From NCBI RefSeq assembly GCF_039537985.1, contig NZ_BAABBN010000012.1, positions 434,001 to 498,000 of the forward strand: a stretch of 64,000 bases of DNA. The letters are read 5' to 3'. The position numbers and the translations under genes are program-made. Shown one piece after another: positions 7,371-15,340 of this stretch. The notes under the pieces were generated by a model. The model searched no databases and was not told the DNA's origin. It was given only the letters and a program-made list of their open reading frames with translations. This DNA is from Litoribacillus peritrichatus (GTDB lineage: Bacteria; Pseudomonadota; Gammaproteobacteria; Pseudomonadales; Litoribrevibacteraceae). Each line of letters begins with the position of its first letter. Positions within the stretch are counted from its first letter, which is position 1.

Positions 7371-9263
7371 ATGGCATTCGATTATGGATCGATTGATTTA
7401 GGGCTTAGAAATCCGTTCAAAACAGAAGGATATGTCACTGCAATTCGTGGCCTGATTCAAACAGGCCTTGGAATTTTTTTACTCGTACTTGCTGCGAGCA
7501 AAGTAAAAGACGATGCAGGCAGCGGCTGGATTCTAATGATTTTTGGTGTCGCAGTGTTAGCCATCGGAGTAAAAGCCTTATCCACCGGCATCTTTGCCAC
7601 ATTAAGGTATTTTGTTGGCCGTAACCACCCCACATCGTTAGCGGTGAATTACAGCAAGTCTGAAAGCTCAACGGCTAATGAAGAAAAGCCTTATGTTGCC
7701 TATACCGCAAAAGAATTGGAAGAAATGCTGGTCGGCCGCAAAAACACCACCTTTGTTGAGCCTCAGGGCTTTCTGGCACGTTTGCTACACAGTCTATTGC
7801 CTAAATTACTGTTCATGCCCTACCCCATTCGTAATATGGCCCAGAAGTTATTCGGCGCCTGGATCAGCACTTTAGTCGCATTGTGCTCTTATGGCTTGGT
7901 GGCTTTTATCTCGTTGGCGGGATTCGCTGGCGAAGTGGGAGAGTTGATATTTCCTTTCTACTCAGCCGTATTAATGATTTATATGCTATTAACTTGGCGA
8001 ACGGCCGGTCAGGCCATTTCACGCCAGGCTGAAAAGAAAATTCAGTCACTGGGTGGTGGCGCCTTAGTGAAAATCATTACGTTCTCATTATTGTTGCCTG
8101 TGGTGATCAGTGTTTCAGCGTCTTGGTTGATTAATACCCTTGGTCTGTCCCCTGAGCAAATCTCTCAATGGTTAGAAATCATTCCCAGCTTCTACGTTGG
8201 CGCTTATCTGATTTGTATTCTGGCTGTCGCAGCCGTTTGCAGCAGCATTTTGCTTTTCATGCTTAATAAACGTCTGAATGCCATCTCAAACAAATCAGAA
8301 GTTTCTGAGTTAAGAGAAAACTGGCAGGAGTCTGTGCATCCCAATGAAATTTTCATCAACTTGGATAACCTGGTAATGGCCAACCGCCGTTATAAGGAAG
8401 TACCGAACCGAGTGTATCGTGAACTTGACCCCAAACTGAACGAACAAGTCGACAGTAAGGGCGGATTTCACGGTGAAATGATTCAGGAAATTCAGCCTAA
8501 AGTTCGACCATTGGACCTCGGGGCCACTTTCGGTAAATCACGATTATTGGCGTTAGTATCCGGCAACATTTTTTATGTCATTGCTTCCCTGTTATCGGTA
8601 TCTTTGGCCTTCTCGTTGATTAATGTCTATCACCAAGGTACGGGTCTGCCTGACGCGCTGGAACACCTTTCCAAAGAACAAATTCATGCTCTATTGGATG
8701 TTTTAGTGGTTTCCCTGCACCTGTTTGTGATCGGTGTATTGGTGAAATCCTTCGCCGGGTTATTGGCTAATACCGCGCATTTATTTTTTGCAGAAATGCA
8801 GTTCGAATCGCTGTTGATCTACTTCAAGTGTGAAGGCACTTTCACTGAGTCGAAAATTTCAACCGGTACAGGTATCCATGACAGTACACGCTCTGAAAAT
8901 ATTCTGGTACGAAGCAGCATCACCCCTTGGGTCATTGTTTCCCGTATTGTTTCCACCACATTTGCATCAACAGGCATGAGAAACCTGGAATTCCCTCGAT
9001 ACATCCTGGAAATGCACAAAGACGAGCAAGAACTTTCAGAAATCAAACAGGATGTGATTGGCTTCCTGAAAGACCGCGAGTCCATTGCTGCAATTACCAG
9101 TGAACGAGACTTGGGGAACGCCTCTCAAATCCATCAGCTGAACCAACAAACACGAGCGATTCCTACAGACCAGAGAATTGCTCATGATGAAGAAGCAGCA
9201 GGCTTCTTAGAAAAACAAGCTGAAATGCAAACCGAAGACTCGGACCCCAAAGACAAGCAGTAA
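7371..9263 (+). CDS. Large multi-pass membrane protein of unknown function
   Basis: A 630-residue protein. The start at ATG 7371 is fixed by an AGGAGA ribosome site four bases upstream; an in-frame TTG at 7344 would place that site inside the gene. I count about eight hydrophobic segments in three groups: near residues 28-75, 165-305 (four to five segments) and 395-480 (two segments). Between and after them are soluble parts, including a charged loop at about 310-390 (HPNEIFINLDNLVMANRRY) and a C-terminal cytoplasmic tail of about 150 residues rich in Glu, Gln and Asp (EIKQDVIGFLKD, then DEEAAGFLEKQ). No transporter, kinase or secretion motif is recognisable. It follows the SUKH gene. Confidence 0.8.
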   Translation: MAFDYGSIDLGLRNPFKTEGYVTAIRGLIQTGLGIFLLVLAASKVKDDAGSGWILMIFGVAVLAIGVKALSTGIFATLRYFVGRNHPTSLAVNYSKSESSTANEEKPYVAYTAKELEEMLVGRKNTTFVEPQGFLARLLHSLLPKLLFMPYPIRNMAQKLFGAWISTLVALCSYGLVAFISLAGFAGEVGELIFPFYSAVLMIYMLLTWRTAGQAISRQAEKKIQSLGGGALVKIITFSLLLPVVISVSASWLINTLGLSPEQISQWLEIIPSFYVGAYLICILAVAAVCSSILLFMLNKRLNAISNKSEVSELRENWQESVHPNEIFINLDNLVMANRRYKEVPNRVYRELDPKLNEQVDSKGGFHGEMIQEIQPKVRPLDLGATFGKSRLLALVSGNIFYVIASLLSVSLAFSLINVYHQGTGLPDALEHLSKEQIHALLDVLVVSLHLFVIGVLVKSFAGLLANTAHLFFAEMQFESLLIYFKCEGTFTESKISTGTGIHDSTRSENILVRSSITPWVIVSRIVSTTFASTGMRNLEFPRYILEMHKDEQELSEIKQDVIGFLKDRESIAAITSERDLGNASQIHQLNQQTRAIPTDQRIAHDEEAAGFLEKQAEMQTEDSDPKDKQ

Positions 9264-9275
9264 ACCTTGTGATTA

Positions 9276-9318
9276 CACTGAAGGCAATCAGGGGGAGTGT
9301 AACCCGCTGCCTTCAGTG
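9276..9318. terminator. Perfect 11-bp inverted repeat between convergent genes
   Basis: CACTGAAGGCA (9276-9286) pairs with TGCCTTCAGTG (9308-9318) across a 21-base loop. It lies at the meeting point of the membrane-protein gene and the exonuclease gene and covers the stop codon of the latter. There is no T-run, so it may act as an mRNA end structure rather than a classical terminator. Confidence 0.4.
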
Positions 9319-9816
9319 CATCCCCTTGAAAGATGACTTCTTTGCGTCTGTGTCACAAATTTTGTTTACCCACCCAATGATTTGCCGTACATCATCCAAC
9401 GCCCGGTGTTTCACCGTACTGGCTTCGAACAGGTTTTTATACTGAAGCTCACCACCTTCAGGCAGAGTGCCTTGTATGGAACTCAGTTCAAAACTGGTGG
9501 TCATTCCAATCACTTGGAATAAGGTTGTAATCCAGCTCTGATCAAAGTTAACTGCATCGGAATACACGGTTTTACCGGTTAGTTCCCGATTCAAACGCGC
9601 ACACGCATCTTGTGGAAGTATGCCTTCATCAGCCAATAATCGGCGGGTAATGCCATGAATTTTTTGCTCGGCGTACATATCCCAATGCACCCAGGAAGGG
9701 TGAGGAACAATTAAAAAACTATCAAAATTGGCTTCGTTTTCGGAATCTTGCCAGGCAATTTCTATGGGGTAACTTTGAGGGTCCAGACCACTTGCTTCTA
9801 CATCAATCACTATCAT
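9313..9816 (-). CDS. DnaQ-like 3'-5' exonuclease domain protein
   Basis: A 167-residue single-domain protein of the DEDDh exonuclease superfamily. Visible motifs are Exo I (VIDVEASG, Asp5 and Glu7), Exo II (YSDAVNFDQSW) and Exo III (KHRALDDVRQ, with the general-base His and the last Asp). It probably degrades single strands or trims RNA or DNA ends; the closest functional name cannot be fixed from sequence. I place the start at ATG 9816 because a GAGAGG ribosome site lies six bases upstream and the Exo I strand begins at once, as usual for the family; a start at 9840 would add eight residues. Confidence 0.82.
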   Translation of the reverse strand: MIVIDVEASGLDPQSYPIEIAWQDSENEANFDSFLIVPHPSWVHWDMYAEQKIHGITRRLLADEGILPQDACARLNRELTGKTVYSDAVNFDQSWITTLFQVIGMTTSFELSSIQGTLPEGGELQYKNLFEASTVKHRALDDVRQIIGWVNKICDTDAKKSSFKGMH

Positions 9817-9956
9817 TGGCCACCTCTCTCCTGCATGCAACTTCCTTTAACTATAGCAATAAAGCCATAGAGTCAGCCGTGACTGTCGGCAATGACTTAC
9901 CCAACGCAGTTACTTTCACTCAGTTTCATCACATTGCGATTTAAAAATAGGGTCTA

Positions 9957-10094
9957 TTGAAGAGTTTTTATGGCATTTACGACTTCAGTTATGGTCATAA
10001 AGAAGAGTTTAAGCGTATCATTCACGTACAGTCGCTGCTTTATCAGGCCATGGAAATGGATGGATTGAATCTCCAGCAAGCATCGCCTTTATGA
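9957..10094 (+). CDS. Possible small protein (45 codons) upstream of ppaC
   Basis: A 45-codon frame begins at TTG 9957, preceded by AGGG, and ends at TGA 10092-10094. It reads LKSFYGIYDFSYGHKEEFKR and continues with an amphipathic helix-like stretch. The stop overlaps an ATG (10091) in the ppaC frame as ATGA, the usual layout of coupled genes. An in-frame stop lies just upstream, so it cannot be the tail of a longer intact gene, though it could be a relic of one. I recognise no family; it may be a leader peptide, a relic or chance. Confidence 0.3.
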   Translation: MKSFYGIYDFSYGHKEEFKRIIHVQSLLYQAMEMDGLNLQQASPL

Positions 10095-10123
10095 ATCAGG
10101 ATTTATCAAATAAGGACATTACG

Positions 10124-11056
10124 ATGACGGATCGAATCATTACGGTCATGGGACATAAAGTCCCGGACTGTGACAGCACCTGTACAGCCATCGCCATTGC
10201 TCATTTATTAAATGAACAAGGTAAACAAGCAGAAGCGTTTATTCTGGGCGAACCCAACCCCGAAGCCGTGTATTTATTAGAGCAAGCTAATATCCCTATG
10301 CCGGAAACCAAGCTATCGGTGGCCGGAGAAGATGTTTATATTGTGGATTATTCCGATATGGCGCTCGCCCCGGACGACATCAGACAAGCCAATATTATCG
10401 GCATCATCGACCATCATAAGTTAGGTGATCTCACCACCAATCAGCCTTTAGAATGCTGGATTTGGCCCGTGGGTTGCTCAGCGACCATTCTGGCCCATGT
10501 ATATGATTTTCACCAAGTGATGATCCCTCCCAAAATGGCCTACTTGATGCTGGGCGCCATCATTTCTGACACCGTAAATTTCAGAAGCCCGACAACGACC
10601 GACCGAGACATTAACACCGCCGAACGTTTGGCAGAAATATCAGGCGTGGAATCCATCAATGACTTGGCGCAAGCTCAGTTCGCTGCCAAATCCGATGTAT
10701 CCCAAGTTCCCGACAGCAAGTTAATTTTACGGGATCAGAAAGTCTTTGAAATGGAAACAGTGCGCTTCAGCATCTCCCAGATTGAAGTCACGAACGTAAA
10801 CGCAGTATTGGCTCGAAAAGCCGAACTACTGGATGCCCTTCGCCACTATCATCAGGATCAAAGCTACGACCAATGTTTGGTACTGATCAGCGATATTAAC
10901 GAAATGAACAGCACGGTACTTTCCGTCGGTTCACTTGGCGATGAAGTTTGCAGTGCTTTATTAGGCGAACGCCTGGATGATCAGTCTTTCTATTTGCCCG
11001 GCGTCGTTAGCCGCAAAAAACAAATCATTCCCAAACTGCAAAACCGCTTTAGTTAA
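10124..11056 (+). CDS. ppaC: Manganese-dependent inorganic pyrophosphatase (family II)
   Basis: A 310-residue DHH-family enzyme that hydrolyses pyrophosphate to phosphate and so pulls biosynthetic reactions forward. Motifs in order: GHKVPDCDST (metal ligands His11, Asp15, Asp17), VDYSD, IIDHHKLG (DHH at 96-98), SDTVNFRSPTTTDRD, and near the C terminus the substrate-binding SRKKQ. No CBS insert is present, so it is the short, unregulated type. I start at ATG 10124, seven bases after an AAGGAC ribosome site, because the first strand then begins as in other family members; an in-frame ATG at 10091 would add 11 residues and overlap a small upstream frame. A hairpin terminator follows. Confidence 0.93.
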   Translation: MTDRIITVMGHKVPDCDSTCTAIAIAHLLNEQGKQAEAFILGEPNPEAVYLLEQANIPMPETKLSVAGEDVYIVDYSDMALAPDDIRQANIIGIIDHHKLGDLTTNQPLECWIWPVGCSATILAHVYDFHQVMIPPKMAYLMLGAIISDTVNFRSPTTTDRDINTAERLAEISGVESINDLAQAQFAAKSDVSQVPDSKLILRDQKVFEMETVRFSISQIEVTNVNAVLARKAELLDALRHYHQDQSYDQCLVLISDINEMNSTVLSVGSLGDEVCSALLGERLDDQSFYLPGVVSRKKQIIPKLQNRFS

Positions 11057-11079
11057 TAAACATACGTGATAAACACAAA

Positions 11080-11114
11080 AAAATCCCGCACTCCAAGAAG
11101 TACGGGATTATTCT
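11080..11114. terminator. Bidirectional hairpin terminator between ppaC and the lipase gene
   Basis: AATCCCG (11082-11088) pairs with CGGGATT (11103-11109), extended inward by a partly paired CACT/AGTA. An A-run precedes it and a T-rich run (TATTCTTT) follows, so it can end transcription of ppaC from the left and the lipase gene from the right. Confidence 0.75.
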
Positions 11115-11148
11115 TTACGCTTTTTGAAAACGTTTTAACCTAACCAGC

Positions 11149-12252
11149 TTAAAGACTCATGCCTCTGAATCGGCTAGCATGGTTCTTATAGAGCGTTTTC
11201 GGGTTGGTCTCGAACAAATTGTGCAAGCCAAACATCATGTTCGTCGCATCCAGATGATTCATTCGATAATCATCACGAATGTTCTGACCCCAGTGCTGAG
11301 AACACTTCGCTACAACACCATCGGTTTTTTCGCCATTGTAATAACCCAGTTGATCAAACAGCGCCAACAATGGATCACTGACATCCAATAAATTGGTGAA
11401 AGTCCCAGTACTGCCCCAAGAGTAATAATGAACGCCGTTCACATAACTTGGGCCTTGGCCACAATAGGAAGTCGGCTCACCATCCGGGAACTGCTCGGTA
11501 AACGCTAACGCACCTTCGGTGGACATAAACTTAATGGATTCCAGCGCATCGTTGCTGTACTCCGGGTTACCCGCCAAAGCATCAATGACATTACCCATTA
11601 AGTTTAACAGCCCTTCTGCCGGGCCTTGCAATGGCGTACCGACAATTTCTTCTATGCCCCAGTCAGCAAAACCAGAACCAAAGTTAATGCCGTTAATAGA
11701 AGTAACCGAAGCCACGATATCCGGGTTCACCCCTGCCACATAACGTGAGGTTGGAGACCCCAAACTGTGGCCAACCAAATGCACTTGTGTTGCCCCTGTC
11801 TCTGGAATTACGGTATTTTCAATGTAATCCAGAAGTTGTTCACCCCGGCTATAGGCATCGTCCCAGGCCGTTAAATTCGGAGTATAAACCACAGCATTAC
11901 CACTTCGTAATGCTGACGGAATGCCCTGAAAATACTCCACTACACCCAGCATCTTATCAAACCCAGACACCCCATGAACCAATACAATCGGATATTTAGT
12001 ATTATACCGGTTTGCATAATTCTTCGAGTCAACCTGGGCTTTTTCGATTAAATACTGTGTGTAATTAATGCCATACTTAGTATTGCACCATGCCTGATAC
12101 CATCGACAATTATTGGATGGCTTGGACGGTGAAGATTGATAAGGCACATAGTCTGAATGCGCCTCAGCTTGAACGGTTGTACTGGCAGACAGAGTTGTCA
12201 AAGCGAACGCCAACGACCCTGCAGCAGCGAGCAGTGATTTTTTGATAGTCAT
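11149..12252 (-). CDS. Secreted triacylglycerol lipase (family I.1/I.2 type)
   Basis: A 367-residue extracellular lipase with a Sec signal peptide (MTIKKSLLAAAGSLAFALTT, likely cleaved after VQA at residue 28). The alpha/beta hydrolase core starts at PIVLVHGVSGFD; the catalytic triad is visible as Ser163 in GHSLG, Asp311 in KTDGVV and His333 in MNHLDATN, exactly as in Pseudomonas lipases. Cys264 and Cys317 probably form the conserved disulphide. Lipases of this family need a membrane-anchored foldase and type II secretion; the foldase is the divergent next gene. I use ATG 12252, which has an AGGA site seven bases upstream; a start at 12294 would put 14 residues before the signal peptide. Confidence 0.92.
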   Translation of the reverse strand: MTIKKSLLAAAGSLAFALTTLSASTTVQAEAHSDYVPYQSSPSKPSNNCRWYQAWCNTKYGINYTQYLIEKAQVDSKNYANRYNTKYPIVLVHGVSGFDKMLGVVEYFQGIPSALRSGNAVVYTPNLTAWDDAYSRGEQLLDYIENTVIPETGATQVHLVGHSLGSPTSRYVAGVNPDIVASVTSINGINFGSGFADWGIEEIVGTPLQGPAEGLLNLMGNVIDALAGNPEYSNDALESIKFMSTEGALAFTEQFPDGEPTSYCGQGPSYVNGVHYYSWGSTGTFTNLLDVSDPLLALFDQLGYYNGEKTDGVVAKCSQHWGQNIRDDYRMNHLDATNMMFGLHNLFETNPKTLYKNHASRFRGMSL

Positions 12253-12511
12253 GATTTTTCCTATTATTTTTATAATCTTCGAACTTATCACCATTAAACA
12301 TAGTAAGAACCACCACTGAAATACTTGTACGTTTTGATGATCTTCAACCTTCGTTCAATGAAATGAGAACCCAATCACCAAACGGATGGATAATCATTCG
12401 GTTCCCGGCCATTTCGACTTAAAGTAAGCTCTGAAACAGGCCAATCACGTCCCTGTAAAGTTACAACCCCAAAATACGACAAATAAAAATAACAACAAAC
12501 GAGTTAAACAC

Positions 12512-13636
12512 ATGAACCATTTTCGACCGCTCCTCATCGCAAGCATTGTAGGTCTTGGCGGCATTGTCTCTGCGTATCAATGGCTGATTCACAACCCAAG
12601 CCACACCGCTGTCTCCACCGTTTTTACTGCAGACCAAAGCTCAGGCTCCGTCCTCAACGACCCCCTTTCAACGCCTGAAAAGCCCTCAACATCCAACATT
12701 GAAAAACCGAGATTCATCGCGCCGAACATCACTTTCGATACTTACCAATCCTCTTTCGGTCCTTTGCCGAAATCGTTGCAGGGTACGCAGATACCTGCCG
12801 CTTTTGAGGTGGACGAAAATGGTCACCTGATCGTCACTGCCTCTGTCAAATCTGTCATCGAATACTTTTTATCCACCATTGGTGAAGAGCCTTTAGAAAC
12901 CATCCTGGCCCGCATCGAAGAATTCTTTCATCAACAACTCGATGAACCCGCCAGCCATCAAGCCGTTGCGGTTTTAAACCAATTCATTGATTACAAAAAA
13001 ACATTAGCTGAAATGGAAAAAAACCTGGCCGAAGACGTTAGTCTTTCAGGAAAAAGTAGCGATTACTTAACCATGTTCCAATACCGCCGCGAAGCCAGAA
13101 TGAATAACCTCAGCCCGGAAGTTTACGATGCGTTTTTTGCAGACGAAGACAAAGAAGACAGTTACACCGCCAGCCTTATCGAAATTCAAAAGAACAATGC
13201 GCTGACGCAGGAAGAGAAAAATGCCCAAGCCATAGCCATGGAGCAACTTCTTCCTCCTCAAGAACAGCAGGCAAGACAAGCAGAACGAACACGAGAGAAT
13301 CTAAACCAAACCATTCAAACGGCTCGACAATCCGGGGCCAGTGAACAAGAAATTTTTCAAATGCGATCAGAAATTTACGGTTACGAAGCCGCTGAACGCT
13401 TTGCGGCTGCTGATGCTAAAAAAGCCGAGTGGAACACCCGATTTGAGGATTATCGCAATCAAAGATCGAACATTATAAGTAACGAGGGCCTATCTGAAGA
13501 GGATAAGGCCCGAGAGATTCAAGCGATTCAAAGCGGCTTATTCAACCCAAGAGAGCAGAGACGTTTAATCACGCTTGACCGGATGGCTGATCGCCACAGA
13601 ATTAATACAACAAATACAACAAATACAGAGCTTTAA
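12512..13636 (+). CDS. lifO: Lipase-specific foldase (lipase chaperone)
   Basis: A 374-residue steric chaperone anchored in the inner membrane by an N-terminal segment (about residues 7-27, LLIASIVGLGGIVSAYQWL), followed by a Pro/Ser/Thr-rich linker and the helical periplasmic domain that wraps the lipase. The family signature region is recognisable at about residue 88: SLQGTQIPAAFEVDENGHL, close to the consensus SLxGTxxDGxxxxDxxGxL, although the usual Asp-Gly is replaced by Pro-Ala. The rest is almost all charged helix (EEKNAQAIAMEQLLPPQEQQ). It is divergent from the lipase it presumably serves, with 259 bases between the two starts, instead of following it in one operon as in Pseudomonas. 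Confidence 0.88.
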   Translation: MNHFRPLLIASIVGLGGIVSAYQWLIHNPSHTAVSTVFTADQSSGSVLNDPLSTPEKPSTSNIEKPRFIAPNITFDTYQSSFGPLPKSLQGTQIPAAFEVDENGHLIVTASVKSVIEYFLSTIGEEPLETILARIEEFFHQQLDEPASHQAVAVLNQFIDYKKTLAEMEKNLAEDVSLSGKSSDYLTMFQYRREARMNNLSPEVYDAFFADEDKEDSYTASLIEIQKNNALTQEEKNAQAIAMEQLLPPQEQQARQAERTRENLNQTIQTARQSGASEQEIFQMRSEIYGYEAAERFAAADAKKAEWNTRFEDYRNQRSNIISNEGLSEEDKAREIQAIQSGLFNPREQRRLITLDRMADRHRINTTNTTNTEL

Positions 13637-13644
13637 ATTAATTC

Positions 13645-14247
13645 TTAAGATAAACCTATGCCTCGCAGGCTGTGATCTACCACAAACTCCAACTCAACCA
13701 GTGTTTTTTTTGCCCGTGCCATGCCTGCCGTACCACTTACAGTGGTGGCCAGGCAAAGAGCGTTAAGCTCGGCATTTTCATGCAACCCCAACTGCTTTGC
13801 TTCTGGATCATCATTAAAAACACCCATTAATAATGTTTGTAAATACTTACCTGCGCCTTCCAGAAGCAGCCTTGCTGAATCCGGTAAATCACCGCTGGCA
13901 ACTTCTGATTGGCACATCACCACATAACAACCTTTTGGATCATCCCCTTCACATTGATCAGCAACAATCGACATCAGATAGTTCTTTAGGCGCTGCTTAA
14001 ACGACAAGCCTGCCTCAAACAGCTGCGGAAGGTGAGATTTTGCCTTGTTCTCCAGATAAAACTCGGTGGCTTTTAAAAACAGCTCTTCTTTGTTGCCAAA
14101 GGCGCTGTACATGCTTGGCTTATTGATTCCCATGCTTTGAGTGAGATCCGACAAAGAAGCACCCACATACCCTTTTCTCCAAAAGACCTCCATTGCTGCC
14201 TGTAACGCAGCATCCTCATCAAATGCACGCTTTCGACCACCAGCCAT
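13645..14247 (-). CDS. TetR-family transcriptional repressor
   Basis: A 200-residue TetR-type repressor. The N-terminal helix-turn-helix is clear at about 10-55 (AMEVFWRKGYVGASLSDLTQSMGINKPSMYSAFGNKEELF); the C-terminal helical part binds an unknown ligand and mediates dimerisation. I start at ATG 14247 because a GAGG site lies six bases upstream; a start at 14259 is possible. It is divergent from a short-chain dehydrogenase gene, and two perfect copies of the palindrome TACCGATCGGTA lie between them, overlapping both promoters. It therefore very probably represses itself and the dehydrogenase, relieved by a reactive or toxic metabolite. Confidence 0.9.
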   Translation of the reverse strand: MAGGRKRAFDEDAALQAAMEVFWRKGYVGASLSDLTQSMGINKPSMYSAFGNKEELFLKATEFYLENKAKSHLPQLFEAGLSFKQRLKNYLMSIVADQCEGDDPKGCYVVMCQSEVASGDLPDSARLLLEGAGKYLQTLLMGVFNDDPEAKQLGLHENAELNALCLATTVSGTAGMARAKKTLVELEFVVDHSLRGIGLS

Positions 14248-14279
14248 AAACAACCTCAAAAAAACTTAAAGATAAAACG

Positions 14280-14331
14280 TTGACTTATTGTACCGATCGG
14301 TATAATTTATTTCAAACCTTACCGATCGGTA
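14280..14331. promoter_or_regulatory. Divergent promoters with two TetR operators
   Basis: Two perfect palindromes TACCGATCGGTA lie at 14291-14302 and 14320-14331, centres 29 bp apart. Rightward promoter: TTGACT (14280-14285), 15-bp spacer, TATAAT (14301-14306), with the first palindrome filling the spacer. Leftward promoter for the TetR gene: TTGAAA (reverse of 14310-14315), 17-bp spacer, TACAAT (reverse of 14287-14292), again covering the first palindrome. Repressor bound here would block both promoters. Confidence 0.8.
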
Positions 14332-14373
14332 CAAAATATAAATTCTTCATTTAAGACAAAAGGAAAATAAAAG

Positions 14374-15108
14374 ATGGCTATTTCAATTGAAAATAAAATT
14401 GCATTAGTGACTGGAGCAAATCGTGGCATTGGTAAATCCATCGTTGAATCTTTCATTAAACATGGCGCAAAAAAAGTTTATTTGGCGGTTCGTGATACAT
14501 CTTCTACATCAGCACTTGAAGCAGCGTATGGCGACAAAGTAGTTACTGTTCAGACAGACGTTTCAGACGCAAGCTCCGTTAAAAAACTCGCTGAAGTGGC
14601 AACCGATGTAGAAATTTTGGTCAACAATGCCGGCGTATTGGTGCCTTCCACTCCTTTAAGTGAAAATGCTGAAGCAGCATTGGCAAAAGAATTGGATGTA
14701 AACGTGTTTGGTTTATTACGAATCACCAACGCCTTTGCCGACACCCTTGAAAAAAACCAAGGGGCACTGGTCCAGCTCAACTCCGTCGCCTCCATTAAAA
14801 ACTTCTCGGAATTATCCACTTACTCAGCCTCCAAAGCAGCGGCGTACTCTTTAACTCAGGGTTTGAGAGAAACATTAGGTAAAAAAGGCGTGAGTATTTT
14901 AAGCGTTCACCCTGGCCCTATCGCCACAGACATGGCAGCTCAGGCAGGGTTTCACGAAGGTGAGTCAGCCTCCAGTGTTTCTGAAGGGATTGTTCAAGCC
15001 CTAGCGGCAGGTGAATTCCACCTATTTCCGGATTTGATGGCAAAACAATTTGAAGCGGCGTATCAAAGCTTTTCAGATAACATTGTGACTGCGGATTTGT
15101 CAGAATAA
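14374..15108 (+). CDS. Short-chain dehydrogenase/reductase (SDR)
   Basis: A 244-residue classical SDR with the cofactor motif TGANRGIGK near residue 14, the NNAG motif (LVNNAG, about 86-91), the catalytic Ser in NSVASI and the YSASK active-site Tyr/Lys. After the second strand there is AVRD rather than an acidic residue, which together with the Arg in the glycine loop fits NADPH use. Substrate unknown. It is controlled by the divergent TetR repressor through operators within its promoter, a common layout for inducible aldehyde/ketone detoxification. A hairpin terminator follows the gene. Confidence 0.9.
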   Translation: MAISIENKIALVTGANRGIGKSIVESFIKHGAKKVYLAVRDTSSTSALEAAYGDKVVTVQTDVSDASSVKKLAEVATDVEILVNNAGVLVPSTPLSENAEAALAKELDVNVFGLLRITNAFADTLEKNQGALVQLNSVASIKNFSELSTYSASKAAAYSLTQGLRETLGKKGVSILSVHPGPIATDMAAQAGFHEGESASSVSEGIVQALAAGEFHLFPDLMAKQFEAAYQSFSDNIVTADLSE

Positions 15109-15133
15109 TCACAAACAATGAAACAGTAAGCAC

Positions 15134-15168
15134 AAAAAAACCGCAATAATTTCTTATCGCGGTTTTTA
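15134..15168. terminator. Hairpin terminator after the SDR gene
   Basis: AAAAACCGC (15136-15144) pairs with GCGGTTTTT (15159-15167) across a 14-base loop, ending in a T-run on the plus strand. It lies 25 bases after the SDR stop codon. Confidence 0.8.
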
Positions 15169-15169
15169 G

Positions 15170-15194
15170 AATTCATGGCGGTGAGGGAGGGATT
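15170..15194. repeat. 25-bp copy of the tRNA-Ser 3' end and its flank
   Basis: These 25 bases are identical to 15335-15359, which contain the last 19 bases of the tRNA-Ser gene (from CCA inward) plus six bases of downstream flank. The copies are direct repeats 165 bp apart. The intervening DNA holds GC-rich inverted segments (GCCCTTTCAGGGC around 15200-15215) and the tRNA terminator. Such partial tRNA 3' ends are typical of att sites or tRNA-linked repeat units; no integrase lies between. Confidence 0.75.
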
Positions 15195-15300
15195 ACTTCG
15201 CCCTTTCAGGGCCGTCGTCGTAAACTCCTACGTTGTCTCGCTACGCTCGGCTCAAACCACGAGGCTTCTCAACCATCCCTCATGCAAAGTTTTCGGACAA
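15195..15300. other. Non-coding segment between two tRNA-Ser 3' ends
   Basis: No open frame or promoter is convincing here. The segment contains short self-complementary stretches (GCCCTTTCAGGGC; GCTACGCTCGGC; CGAGGC) and reads on the minus strand as structured RNA that would follow tRNA-Ser if the terminator at 15302-15331 is read through. It may be a tRNA-derived repeat unit; I cannot assign a function. Confidence 0.35.
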
Positions 15301-15332
15301 TAAAAAGCCCCGGCACATGCCGAGGCTTTTAT
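15301..15332 (-). terminator. Hairpin terminator downstream of tRNA-Ser
   Basis: AAAAGCC (15303-15309) pairs with GGCTTTT (15324-15330), with an inner CGGCA/TGCCG stem. On the minus strand it ends in a T-run nine bases after the CCA end of tRNA-Ser, so it should end that transcript. Confidence 0.75.
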
Positions 15333-15340
15333 ATAATTCA

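Noticed and set aside
11149..12294. Longer lipase start at 12294
   Set aside because: It would put 14 charged and hydrophobic residues before a complete signal peptide; ATG 12252 has the ribosome site.
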